Shown piece after piece: positions 8,501 through 22,500 of a stretch of DNA of 37,374 bases. The notes beneath the pieces were generated by a model that ran no database searches, was not told the DNA's origin, and worked only from the letters and a program-made list of their open reading frames with translations. Position 1 is the stretch's first letter, and each line of letters opens with the position of its first letter. The position numbers were made by a program, and so were the translations under genes. The DNA is from Corallococcus praedator (GTDB lineage: Bacteria > Myxococcota > Myxococcia > Myxococcales > Myxococcaceae). Where the stretch lies: NCBI RefSeq assembly GCF_003612125.1, contig NZ_RAWI01000044.1:1-37374 (forward strand). Reading direction: 5' to 3'.

Positions 8501-10199
8501 CACGCTGCTGGAGGCGCTCGCCGCGCAGGGCCGCGCGCCGGACCACGTCCTGCACCTGGGCACGCTGGGCGTGGGCGACGCGCAGGGCGAGCCGGACTTC
8601 GAGTCCGCGCTGGGCAAGGGCTTCCTGGGCCTGATGGGGCTGGCGCAGGCCCTGGGCCGTCAGCCGGGGACGCGGCCGGTGTCGCTGGTCGCCGTCACGA
8701 ACCGCATGCAGTCGCTGGGCGAGGAAGCGCCGAACCCGGAGCTGGCCACGGTGCTGGGCCCGGTGCGCGTGATTCCGCAGGAGTACAGCCACCTGTCCGC
8801 CAAGGCCGTGGACCTGCGCCTGCATCCGCCCGGGAGCTGGCAGGAGACGGCGCTGGTGGAGGCCCTGCTGTCCGAGGCCGCCACGCCGTCCCGGCAGGAG
8901 AACGTCATCGCCTACCGTGGCGGCGCGCGCTGGGTGCAGACGTTCGAGTCCATTCCGGCGGATGCTCCCCGCGCCGCGCAGATTCCGCTGCGCGAGGGCG
9001 GCGTGTACCTGCTCATCGGCGGCTTCGGCACGCTGGGCTTCGCGCATGCGAAGTCCCTGGCGAAGCGGGTGAAGGCGAAGCTGGTGCTCGCGGGCCGCAC
9101 GGGCCTGCCGGAGCGCGCGCAGTGGGACGCGCACCTCGCGGCGAACCCGGAGGACGACGCGGTGGCCCGCCGCATCCTCCAGGTGCTCGCGCTGGAGGCG
9201 CTGGGCGCGGAGGTCCTCACGGTCTCCGCGGACGCGGCCAACAAGGTCCAGGTGCAGGCCGCGGTGGATGCGGCCGTCGCGCGCTTCGGCGCGCTGCACG
9301 GCGTGGTGTTCGCGGCCGGTGACGTGGGCCAGGCCCTGTTCCGGGCCATCCCGGACACCCGGCCGGAGGACGTGCGCGACACCTTCCACGGCCGCGTGCG
9401 CGGGCTGTACGCGCTGGAGGAGGCGCTGCGCGGACGCCCGCTGGACTTCTGCCTGCTGTCGTCGTCGCTGGCGGCGGTGCTGGGCGGCCTGGGGCTGGCG
9501 TCGTACGCGGCGGCCACGTCCTTCATGGACGCCTTCGCCACGAAGCAGTCCCAGACGACGCCGGTGCCGTGGATGAGCGTGGGCTGGGACGCGTGGAAGT
9601 TCGAGTCCCGCGCCGAGGGCACGCAGAGCCCGTTCGGCGCGCTGGCCATCACCCTCTCCGAGGGCGAGGACGCCTTCGAGCAGCTCTTCCAGTTGGGCGC
9701 CGTGTCCCACGTGGCGGTGTCCACCAGCAACCTGCGCGCCCGCGCGCGCAAGTGGTCGCAGCCGGCGGCCTCGCAGGAGGCAGCGGCGGCGAAGCAGGAC
9801 GTGGGTTCGTCCCTGGGCACCACGCCCCGGCCCACGCTCCAGAACGCGTACGTGCCGCCGCGCGACGCGCTGGAGGAGCAGATCGCCCACCTGTGGGAGA
9901 CGACGCTCGGCATCGCGCAGGTGGGCGTGCACGACAACTTCTTCGAGCTGGGTGGCAACTCGCTGGTGGGCGTGAAGCTGATTGCCCGCGTGCGCGAACA
10001 GTTCGGCGTCGCGCTGCCGGCCGTCACCCTCTACGAAGGCCCCACCGTGGGCGCGCTGGCGAAGCTGCTCAAGGCCGCCAGCGGCACCGAGGACGCGGAA
10101 GCCACACCCGAAGACACCGAGGCGCTCAGCCGTGGAGAGCGCCGCCGCGCCCGCCGCGCGAGCCGCCGGGGCGACGGCGCCTCCGACGAGGAGCCGTAG
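5535..10199 (+). CDS. Type I PKS module KS*-AT-KR-ACP (KS active-site Cys replaced by Ser)
   Basis: 1554 aa. The ketosynthase (~10-435) keeps the His motifs EAHGTA and NIGHLDSAAG. At the nucleophile elbow it reads VQSSSSTSL, so residue 182 is Ser (TCC) where both sister modules have Cys182. The acyltransferase (~535-855) has GHSIGE (Ser631) and HAFH, the malonyl-CoA signature. The ketoreductase region (~910-1415) has an intact GGFGTLG nucleotide motif, Ser1311 and Tyr1324, but Arg1287 where the catalytic Lys is expected and Thr in place of the usual Asn after YAAA. The carrier domain has LGGNSL (Ser1476). The tail is Arg-rich (RRRARRASRR). AAGGA at 5523-5527 supports the start. The gap to the previous gene is 41 bp. 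It is either a decarboxylating or otherwise non-extending module, or a normal extender with a Ser nucleophile; sequence alone cannot decide. Confidence 0.93.
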   Translation: MSTDTLSEVEGIAVIGLGGRLPGAKTIAEFWKNLTGGVESITFFTDEELIAEGADPAMVRAPNYVKARGTLGDTDQFDAAFFGMNPREAALMDPQHRVFLECAWESMEHAGYSPERQPGRVGVFGGMSMNTYLLSNLYSHLAHVASVESLQASIGNDKDSLTTEVAYRMDLKGPAVTVQSSSSTSLTCIHYACQSLLSFECDMALAGGVSIHFPEKAGYLYHEGGTTAPDGHCHTFDAEAEGFVAGHGAAVVTLKRLSDALKDGDTVYAVVRGSAVNNDGSQKVSYMAPAVAGQAEVIALAQAVANVEPDTIGYVEAHGTATKVGDPIEVAALTQAFRQGTDKKNFCALGSVKSNIGHLDSAAGAVGFIKAALSLHHKQIVPSLNFKTPNPACDFPNSPFYVNTELRDFPKGATPRRAGVTSLGMGGTNAHAILEEAPELPATDKPRRPAQVVLLSARTEASLEVATDRLAAHLKEHPATELADVAYTLQLGRKRFGKRRAVVARTTADLVAALEERTPGRVFSGTAENSGRPVMFMFSGQGSQYVEMGKGLYESEPLFRAQVDTCAEKLRPHLGLDLRTVLYPSAESRELASERLKQTGLTQPALFVIEYALAKLWESWGVTPHAMVGHSIGEYVAACLAGVFTLDDALALVAARGRLMQSLPTGAMLAVSLPEEHVTPMLPAGLSVAAVNSPSTCVVAGPTPLVDAFVETLKLQGINSSRLHTSHAFHSAMMDPILDAFREAVRKVARQAPKKPYLSNVTGTWVTSEEATSPDYWAKHLRGAVRFADGVAELMKESDAILLEVGPGNTLATLARQHPDKGARHALLNSLRHPKEQHADLDYALGTLGRLWLEGVEADWDAFRGEERRRRIALPTSPFERQRHWVDPRKETPAVDGERAEWVSADQKQPVARWFYLPSWQRSLPPPKSAWSEKKASWWLFLPDEAEGLGARLALKLGEAGQDVLRITPGAVTSKRDEHHWTLALGGEGTLLEALAAQGRAPDHVLHLGTLGVGDAQGEPDFESALGKGFLGLMGLAQALGRQPGTRPVSLVAVTNRMQSLGEEAPNPELATVLGPVRVIPQEYSHLSAKAVDLRLHPPGSWQETALVEALLSEAATPSRQENVIAYRGGARWVQTFESIPADAPRAAQIPLREGGVYLLIGGFGTLGFAHAKSLAKRVKAKLVLAGRTGLPERAQWDAHLAANPEDDAVARRILQVLALEALGAEVLTVSADAANKVQVQAAVDAAVARFGALHGVVFAAGDVGQALFRAIPDTRPEDVRDTFHGRVRGLYALEEALRGRPLDFCLLSSSLAAVLGGLGLASYAAATSFMDAFATKQSQTTPVPWMSVGWDAWKFESRAEGTQSPFGALAITLSEGEDAFEQLFQLGAVSHVAVSTSNLRARARKWSQPAASQEAAAAKQDVGSSLGTTPRPTLQNAYVPPRDALEEQIAHLWETTLGIAQVGVHDNFFELGGNSLVGVKLIARVREQFGVALPAVTLYEGPTVGALAKLLKAASGTEDAEATPEDTEALSRGERRRARRASRRGDGASDEEP

Positions 10200-10237
10200 T
10201 CCCCCTCCCGCACCCCTTTCGTTGAAGAGCACACCCC

Positions 10238-13200
10238 ATGTCCTCTGACTCGAACATCGACGCGCAGGCCATCGCCATCGTCGGCATGGCCGGACGTTTC
10301 CCCGGCGCACCCGACCTCGACACCTTCTGGAAGAACCTGCGCGAAGGCGTGGAGTCCATCCAGCCCGTGCCGGACGCGGAGCTGGAGAAGCTGGGCGTGG
10401 ACCCCGTCCTGCGCAAGGACCCGCGCCACGTGAAGGCCAGCGCCGCGCTGGAGGGCATGGAGCTGTTCGACGCGGGCTTCTTCGGCTTCACGCCCCGCGA
10501 GGCGGAGCTGATGGATCCGCAGCACCGCGTCTTCCTGGAGTGCGCGTGGGAGGCGCTGGAGAAGGCGGGCCACACGGCGGAGGGCTTCGACGGCTCCATC
10601 GGCGTGTTCGCGGGCGCCTCCACCAACACGTACCTGGTGTTCCACCTGGTCCCCAACTTCGACCAGTTGAGCGGCATGGACCAGGTGCAGGTGGACGTGA
10701 GCAACGGCGGGGACTTCCTGGCCACGCGCGTCGCGTACAAGTTGAACCTGCGCGGGCCCAGCTACTCCATCACCAGCGCGTGCTCCACGTCGCTGGTGGC
10801 CACGCACGCGGCCTGCCAGAGCCTGCTCAATGAAGAGTGCGACGTCGCGCTCGCGGGCGGCGTGTCCGTGCACGTGAAGCACCCGGAGGGCTACCCCTTC
10901 GTGCCCGGCGGCATCGTGTCCCCGGACGGCCACTGCCGCGCGTTCGACGCGAAGGCGGAGGGCACGGTGTTCGGCAGCGGCGTGGGCGTGGTGGTGCTCA
11001 AGCGGCTGGCGGACGCCATCGAGGACGGCGACCACATCCACGCCATCATCAAGGGCTCGGCCATCAACAACGACGGCGCGCTGAAGGTGGGCTTCACCGC
11101 CCCCAGCGTGGAGGGACAGGCCACCGTCATCAGCGAGGCCCTGGGCGCCGCGGGCGTGCCCCCGGAGAGCATCGGCTACCTGGAGGCGCACGGCACCGGC
11201 ACGAAGATGGGCGACCCCATCGAGGTGCGCGCGCTCAACAAGGCGTTCAAGTTCCGCTCCGCCGCCGCGAAGGCGAATCCTCCGAAGATCCCGGTGGGCT
11301 CGCTCAAGAGCAACATCGGGCACCTGGCCAACGCGGCCGGCGTCTCCAGCCTCATCAAGGCCGTGCTGACGCTGGAGCACCGCCAGATTCCGCCCAGCCT
11401 CCACGTGACGGAGGTGAACCCGGAGATTCCGTTCGCGGGTGGCCCATTCTTCGTCAACACGAAGCTCACCGACTGGCAGGCGAACCCCAAGCACCCGCGC
11501 CGCGCGGGCGTCAGCTCCTTCGGCGTGGGCGGCACCAACGCGCACGTCGTGCTGGAAGAGGCCCCCACGCTGCCCGCGTCCGGGGCCTCGCGGCCCACGC
11601 AGTTGCTGGTGCTGTCCGCGAAGAGCGACGCGGCGCTGGACGCGGCGACGCGCAACCTGGCCGCGCACCTGAAGGCGCATCCCGAGCAGCCGCTCTCCGA
11701 CGTGGCCTTCACGCTGCAGACGGGCCGGCAGGCGATGGGCAGGCGGCGCGTGCTGGTGTGCCGCGACCGGGACGACGCGCTGGCCGCGCTGGAGGTGGAG
11801 GGTGGCCCCCGCCTGTGGACGCAAGCGCCGGACGTGCAGGAGCGGCCGGTGGCGTTCCTGTTCCCCGGTCAGGGTTCGCAGTACGTGGGCATGGCGCGCG
11901 ACCTGTACGCGTCCGAGCCCACGTTCAAGAAGCACCTGGACGCGTGCGCGGAGAAGCTGACGCCGCACCTGGGCCTGGACCTGCGCACGGTGCTCTTCCC
12001 GGAGGCCTCGAAGGCGGAGGCCGCGACGCAGGCGCTGTCGCGCACGGAGCTGACGCAGCCCGCGCTCTTCGTCGTCGAGTACGCGCTCGCGAAGCTGTGG
12101 ATGGCCTGGGGCGTGAAGCCCTCCGCGATGCTGGGTCACAGCATCGGTGAGTACGTGGCCGCGTGCCTCGCGGGCGTGTTCTCGCTGGAGGACGCGCTGG
12201 CGCTGGTCGCCGCTCGCGGCAAGCTGATGCAGGGGCTGCCCTCGGGCGCGATGCTGTCCGCGCGCATGGAGGAGTCCGCGCTGAAGCCGCTCCTGACGGG
12301 CGGACTCGCCGTGGCGGCCGTCAACGCGCCGGGCTTCACCGTCGTCGCGGGCCCCACCGACGCGGTGGATGCGCTCCAGGCGAAGCTGGAGGCGCAGGGC
12401 GTGGAGGTGTCGCGGCTGCACACGTCGCACGCGTTCCACTCCTCGATGATGGACCCCATCCTCGCGCCCTTCACGGAGCGCGTGCGGCAGGTGAAGCTCA
12501 ACGCCCCCACCCTGCCCTTCCTGTCCAACGTGACGGGCACGTGGATTGAAGCCGCGCAGGCGACGGACCCGGGCTACTGGGCCACGCACCTGCGTCAGGC
12601 GGTGCGCTTCTCCGCCGGGTTGCAGGAGCTGTCGCGCAAGTGGCCGCAGGCGGCCTTCCTGGAGGTCGGTCCCGGCACGGTGCTGGCGACGCTGGCGAAG
12701 CAGCAGCCGGGCGCGGAAGGCCGCGTCCTGGTCAGCTCCACGCGCCACCCGCGCGAGCAGTCCTCGGACCTCCCGGTGCTGCTGGGCGCGCTGGGCCGGC
12801 TGTGGCTGGGCGGCGTGTCGGTGGACTGGAAGGGCTTCTTCGCCAACGAGCAGCGCCGCCGCGTGCCGCTGCCCACGTACCCGTTCCAGCGCGAGCGCTA
12901 CTGGATCGAAGCGAAGCCCCTGGGCTCCGGCACCCGCGCGGAGTCCCCCGCGTCGCTGACGAAGCGCACGGACGTGGCGGACTGGTTCTACGCGCCGTCG
13001 TGGAAGCTCGCGCCCCTGCCCCGCGCGAAGGCCCGGGAAGAGGCCGGCGCGGGCTGGCTGGTGTTCGGGGACGACACGGGCGTGGCGGATGCGCTGGCGC
13101 CGAAGCTGGGTGACACCGTGTTCCGCGTGGTTCCGGGCGCGCGCTTCGAGCAGCGAGCGGACGGCACGTACACGGTGGATCCGAGGCGCCGCGAGGACTA

Positions 13201-16200
13201 CTGCGCGGTGCTGGAGTCGCTGAAGAAGCAGGGCCGCACGTTCGCGAACGTGGTGCACCTGTGGAGCCTGTCGCGCGAACCCCTGGCGTCGGACGCGGCG
13301 CTGGAGCTGGGCTTCCACAGCCAGCTCTTCCTCGCCCGGGCGCTGGGCGACGTGGGCCACCTGGAGCCCCTCACGTGGTCCGTGGTGACGAGCCGCTCGG
13401 CGCGCGTGGAACAGGCGGACGAGCAGATTCCGGAGCAGGCGCTGCTCGTGGGCCCTACGCGCGTGCTGCCCCAGGAGTATCCGCACCTCACCTGCCGCTT
13501 CGTGGACGTGGTGCCCGGGGACGCGGGCGCGGTGGCGGACCGGCTGGCGGCGGAGCTGCGTGCGGAGGCGCGTGACGCGGTGGTGGCCCTGCGCGGCCGT
13601 CAGCGCTGGGTGCAGACCTTCGAGCCCGTGCGTCTGGAGGCCGGCGGTCCGGAGGTGCTTCGCGACGGCGGCGTGTACCTCATCACCGACGGCCTCACCG
13701 GCATCGGCCATGCGCTCGCGTCCGAGCTGGCGACGGTGCACCACGCGAAGCTGCTCCTGGTGGAGACGGCGGACTTCCCCAGCCGGGGCCAGTGGACCGC
13801 GTGGATGGAGAAGCAGGGCGTGGACGACGCCGTCACCCGCCGCATCCAGCGCGCGCTGGCGTTGGAGCGCACCGGCGTGGAGCTGCTGGTGCTGCCCGCG
13901 GCGCTCACCGACGTGGAGTCCATGAAGGGCGTGGTGGACGCGGCGCTCGCGCGCTTCGGCCGCATCGACGGTGTCATCCACGCGGCGGGCGGCATGCAGG
14001 GCGCCACGCTGGGCACCATCGCGGAGACCGGGCCAGCCGAGTGCGACTGGCACTTCCGTCCCCAGGTCCACGGCGTGCGGGTGCTGCGGAAGGTGCTGCC
14101 CCCGGAGGGCCCCGCCTTCTGCCTCCTCGTCTCCTCGCTGTCGTCGGTGCTGGGCGGCCTGGGCCAGGTGGCGCAGGCGTCCGCCAGCGCCTTCATGGAT
14201 GCCTTCGCGGAAGGGCTCAGCGAGACGTCCGCCTACCCGTGGCTCAGCGTGGACTGGGACGCGTGGCAGTTCGCGGACGCCCGCGCGATGGAGGAGGTCA
14301 GCCCCGCGCTGGCCCGCTTCGCCATCCAGCCCACAGAAGGGTTGGAGGCGCTGCGCCGCGCGCTCTCGCAGGGGGAAGGCGGACAGCTCGCCATCTCCAC
14401 CGGCGACCTGACCGCGCGCCGCCGCCAGGGACCGCGTCCCACGAAGAAGGACGCGGGCCGCAAGGACGCGGCGCCCGGCAAGCACGGGCGGCCGTCCATC
14501 CTCACGCCCTTCGTCGCGCCGACCACGGAGCTGGAGAAGACCGTCGCGGGCATCTGGGAGCAGGTGCTGGGCATCCACGGCATCGGCATCCACGACAACT
14601 TCTTCGAGCTGGGCGGGCACTCGCTCTTGGCCACGCAGCTGCGCAACCACATCCACGCGGTGCTCAAGGTGGACCTGTCGCTGCGCGGCCTCTTCGAGAC
14701 GCCCACCGTGGCCGGGGTCGCCGGACGCGTGGAGCAGGAGCTGGGCAAGCGCGCGGCCTCCACGGAGAAGCCCATCGCGGAGCGCCTGCGCACGGCGTTT
14801 CCCACCGAGCGCCCCGCGCTGATGACGGAGTACCTGCGCCACCACATCTCCGAGGGGCTGCGCATCCCCTTGGAGAAGCTGCCCGCGGACGGAAGCCTCA
14901 AGGGACATGACCTGCACGCGCTGGGCGCGGAGCTGGAATACGACCTGCGGCAGGACTTCAAGTTCCAGCTCTACCCGCACGAGGTGCAGGCGCACCCGTC
15001 CATCCCGGAGCTGTCGAAGTACCTGCTCGTGGAGATGGACCGGCTGACGAACCCGCAGCGCTTCGCGGAGGGCAAGCCGCTGTCCGCCTATCCGCTCAAG
15101 CCCTACCGCGCGCAGGGCACCGGCAAGGCGCGCACCGACACCGCGAAGAAGAACCCGCCGATGGTGTTCGTGCACTCCAGCCCTCGCGCGGGCTCCACGC
15201 TGTTCCGCGTGATGCTCGCGGGACATCCCCGGCTGTTCTGCCCGCCGGAGGTGAACCTGCTCTTCTTCGAGAGCATGCGCGAGTGGCGCGAGAACATCGG
15301 CTTCGGCAGCGAGATGGAGTGGACCACGGGCGGTCTGCAGTGGGCCTTCATGGAGCTGGAGAAGCTGGACTCCGGCGCCGGTGCCGCGCTGGTGGACAGG
15401 CTGGTCGCGGAGGACGCCTCCGCGCAGGACGTCTACCGCCGCCTCCAGGAGAAGTCCGCGCCCCGGCTGCTCGTGGACAAGACGCCCACGTACGCCATGG
15501 ACGTGGAGACGCTCCAGCGCGCGGAGCAGATGTTCGAGGGCAACAAGTACATCTACCTCTACCGGCACCCGCTGCCGGTGATGGAGTCCATCCTCCGGAT
15601 GCGCTTCGACCGCCTCTTCGCCGCCGGCCTCTTCGGCGACGCGGACGTGGACCCCTACGTGGTGGCGGAGACGGTGTGGGCGCTGTCCAACCGGAACCTG
15701 CTCAACTTCTTCGACGGCATCGGCCGCGAGCGCTGCCACTGGGTGGCGTACGAGGACCTGGTCGCGGATCCGACGAAGGTGATGACCGGCGTGTGCGACT
15801 TCCTGGGCCTGCCCTACGACGAGCGCATGGTCCAGCCGTACGACGGCAAGAAGGACCGGATGATGGGCGGGCTGGGCGACCCCAACATCCTCCAGCACCA
15901 GGGCATCGAGAAGAAGCTGGGCGAGTCCTGGAAGCGCATCAAGTGGCCCCGCGCGTTCGACGCCTCCACCCACGCGGTGATTCAGCGGCTGGGCTACTCC
16001 GTGGAGGGCGCGACGCCCGCCCCGGCGCCCGCGCCGGTGGTCCCCGAGGCGAAGAAGAAGGTGACCGCCGCGGAGGCCGAGAAGCTGCTGGAGAACATGG
16101 ATCAGCTGTCGGACGAACAGGTGGCGGAGCTGCTCGCGGTGCTGGAAGACGCGGGCGGCGGTGGCACGGGTGGCGGTAGCAGCGACGAGGAAGCAACCGG

Positions 16201-16203
16201 ATC

Positions 16204-16207
<4 letters not shown>
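10238..16207 (+). CDS. Type I PKS module KS-AT-KR-ACP with fused Ser-less carrier domain and sulfotransferase
   Basis: 1989 aa. KS has Cys182 (ACSTSL) and both His motifs. AT has GHSIGE (Ser635) and HAFH, so malonyl-CoA. The KR region keeps Ser1300, but Gln1313 replaces the catalytic Tyr, Gln replaces Lys, and the nucleotide loop is altered (TDGLTGIG), so reduction is doubtful. The ACP has LGGHSL (Ser1462). About 1490-1610 resembles a second carrier domain, but the 4'-phosphopantetheine Ser is Leu1559 (GHDLHAL). Residues ~1638-1925 form a PAPS-dependent sulfotransferase: the 5'-phosphosulfate loop SSPRAGSTLFR and the 3'-phosphate segment YLYRHPLPVMES. The C-terminus has a Pro/Ala linker, an acidic docking-like helix (LSDEQVAELLAVLED) and a Gly-rich tail. 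The stop overlaps the next start by 4 bp. Embedded sulfotransferases are known in curacin-type PKSs, where a thioesterase follows; none follows here. Confidence 0.93.
12311..12460 (+). repeat. AT-domain segment nearly identical to 21584-21733 (copy 1)
   Basis: These 150 nt of the acyltransferase-coding region in the sulfotransferase-bearing PKS differ from the equivalent segment of the last PKS at about six positions, and the two have equal length. It covers the VAAVNAPGFTVVAGPTDA to HAFH region that shapes extender specificity. Confidence 0.75.
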
Positions 16208-19528
<3,321 letters not shown>

Positions 19529-19536
<8 letters not shown>

Positions 19537-22500
19537 CGCAGTGGGTGGTGGTGAGGAGCGCATCGCGATCGTCGGCCTGTCCGGCCGCTTTCCGGGGGCC
19601 CGGGACCTGGAGGGGTTCTGGGAGATGCTGCGGCGCGGAGGCGATGCGCGCCGGGTGCCCACGGACGCGGAGCTGGACGAGGCGGGCGTGCCGCAGGCCC
19701 TGCGCGCCCATCCCCAGTGGGTGCGCTCCAGCTACGTGCTGGACGGCGCGACGGACTTCGACGCGGGCCTCTTCGGCTACAGCCCGCGCGAAGCGGAGTT
19801 GATGGATCCGCAGCAGCGCATCTTCATGGAGTGCGCGTGGGAGTCGTTGGACAACGCCGGCTATGATCCGGGCCGCTTCAAGGGCGCGGTGGCCGTCTAC
19901 GCCAGCGTGAGCCTGAGCTCCTACCTGCTGCGCGCGTTGATGCGGCAGCCGGACCTGATGGACGCGGCGGGCTCGTTCGGCGTGATGCTGGCCAACGACA
20001 AGGACTACGTGGCGACGCGCGTGTCCCACCGGCTGAACCTGCGCGGCCCCGCCGCCACGGTGCAGACGGCGTGCTCCAGCTCGCTCGTGGCGCTCCATCT
20101 GGCGTGCCAGAGCCTGCTGTCGGGCGAGAGCGACATGGCGCTCGCGGGCGGCGCGTCCGTGTCCTTCCCGCAGACGGCGGGCTACCTGTACCAGGAGGGG
20201 ATGATCTTCTCGCCGGACGGGTACTGCCGCGCTTTCGACGCGAAGGCGCACGGCACCGTGCGTGGCGCGGGCGCGGCGGTGGTGGTGCTCAAGCGGCTGT
20301 CGGACGCGCTCAAGGACGGCGACACCCTCCACGGCGTGCTCCTGGGCACGGCGGTGAACAACGACGGCGCGGGCAAGGTGGGCTTCACCGCGCCGAGCGT
20401 GGAGGGACAGGCCGCCGTCATCGCGGAGGCGCTCGCCATCTCCGGCGTGAGGCCCGACGACATCCAGTACGTGGAGGCCCACGCCACGGGCACCCCGCTG
20501 GGCGACCCCATCGAAGTGGCCGCGCTCAACCAGGCGTTCGGAGGCACGGAGACGGGCTCGAAGCGCGTGGCGCTGGGTTCGCTCAAGGCCGCCATCGGCC
20601 ACCTGGACGCGGCGGCCGGCATCGCGGGCGTGGTGAAGACGGTGCTCGCGATGGAGCACCGCGAGCTTCCCGCGAGCCCCCACTTCCAGCAGGCCAACCC
20701 GGTCATCGACTTCGACGGTGGGCCGTTCTTCGTGCCCTCCGAGCCCCGGCCGTGGGTGGCCCAGGACGGGCCGCGCCGCGCGGGCGTGAGCGCCTTCGGC
20801 ATTGGCGGCACCAACGCGCACGTCATCCTGGAGGAGGCCCCCAAGGCGCCCGCCCCCGCTCCGTCGCGCCGCGTGTGGCACGTGCTGCCGCTGTCGGGCC
20901 GCACGCCCGCCGCGCTGGAGGACGCCACGGCCCGGCTGGCCGCGCACCTGGACGCGAACCCCACCCTGCCCCTGGCGGACGTGGCCTACACGCTCCAGTC
21001 AGGCCGCCACGCGCACGAGCACCGCCGCGCGGTGGTGGTCCGCGACACCGCCGACGCCCGGGCCGCGCTGAAGGACGCGCGCCGGTTGCTGGGAGGCGCG
21101 GGCACGAACACGCGCAGGCCCGTGGTGTTCCTCTTCTCCGGCCAGGGTTCGCAGTACGTGGACATGGGCCGGGGCCTGTACGAGCAGGAGCCCACGTTCC
21201 GCGCGGAGGTGGACGCCTGCGCCCAGAAGCTCCAGCCGCACCTGGGCCTGGACCTGCGCACGGTGCTCTACCCGTCCCCGGACGGACGCGAGCAGGCCAC
21301 GGAACAACTGCGCCGGACGTCCCTGACGCAGCCCGCGCTGTTCGTCATCGAGTACGCGCTCGCGAAGCTGTGGGCGTCGTGGGGCGTGACGCCGCAGGCG
21401 ATGGTGGGCCACAGCATCGGTGAGTACGTGGCCGCGTGCCTTTCGGGCGTGTTCTCCCTGGACGACGCGCTGGCGCTGGTGGCCACGCGTGGCCGTTTGA
21501 TGCAGTCGCTGCCCGCGGGCGCGATGCTGTCGGTGCGGATGACGCCCGAGGCCGTCCAACCGCTGATGGACGCGCGCCTGTCGGTGGCGGCCGTCAACGC
21601 GCCGGGCTTCACGGTCGTCGCGGGCCCCACCGACGCGGTGGACGCGCTCCAGGCGAAGCTGGAGGGCCAGGGCGTGGAGGTGTCGCGCCTGCACACGTCG
21701 CACGCGTTCCACTCCGCGATGATGGACCCCATCGTGGAGGAGTTCCGCCAGGCGGTGCTCAAGGTCACGCGCAAGGCGCCGAAGGACCTCTACCTGTCCA
21801 ACGTCACCGGCACCTGGGTGACGCCCGAGGACGCGACGAGCCCGGCGTACTGGGCCCGCCACCTGCGGGAGGCCGTGCGCTTCCAGGACTCGGCGGCGCA
21901 ACTGCTGACCGACCCCGAGCACGTGTTCCTGGAGGTCGGTCCGGGCAACTCGCTGGCCACGTTGGTGCGCCGCAACGCCCCCGAGGGCACCTTCCCGGCG
22001 ATCCTCACGTCGCTGCCCTCCCCGCGAGACGCCGGCCAGGACGCGCTCACGCACGCCACGGACGCCGCCGCGAAGCTGTGGCTCGCGGGCGCGAAGTCGA
22101 ACCTCTCCCGCGTCTACAAGGGCGAGGCGCGCCGCCGCATCCCCCTGCCCGCCTATCCCTTCCAGCGCGAGCGCTACGACCTGCTCAAGGGCCCGCCGCC
22201 CGCGCTCCCCCGCGCCTCCGCCGTCCCCGCGATGACCGCGACGGCGCAGGGCGTGGAGCTGTCCGTGCCCGTCTGGCCGCGCACGCGGGCCTCGCCCCAG
22301 GTGCCGTCGCTGACGGGCCAGCGCTGGCTGGTGCTGGAGGCGAACACGCCGGTCGCCGCGCGCGTGACGGAGCGCCTGCGCCTCGCGGGCGCGGACGTGG
22401 TGTCGCTCGTGGCGGGGACGGACGTGTCGGATCCGCTGACGCGGCGCTTCGCCGTGGATCCATCCCAGCCCGAGGCCCTGAACGAACACCTGGAGCGCCT

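Noticed and set aside
8990-9720. Dehydratase, enoylreductase or methyltransferase domains in the PKS linkers
   Set aside because: The space between AT and ACP is filled by the structural and catalytic halves of one KR. No DH HxxxGxxxxP or ER nucleotide motif was found.
10031-15973. Open frame of almost 2000 codons on the - strand opposite the sulfotransferase PKS, and a similar 1600-codon one at 5508-10310
   Set aside because: The translations are Arg/Ala/His/Gln-rich with no fold or motif. They mirror the PKS genes in the frame where GC-biased codons rarely give stops. The + strand frames carry complete PKS domains.
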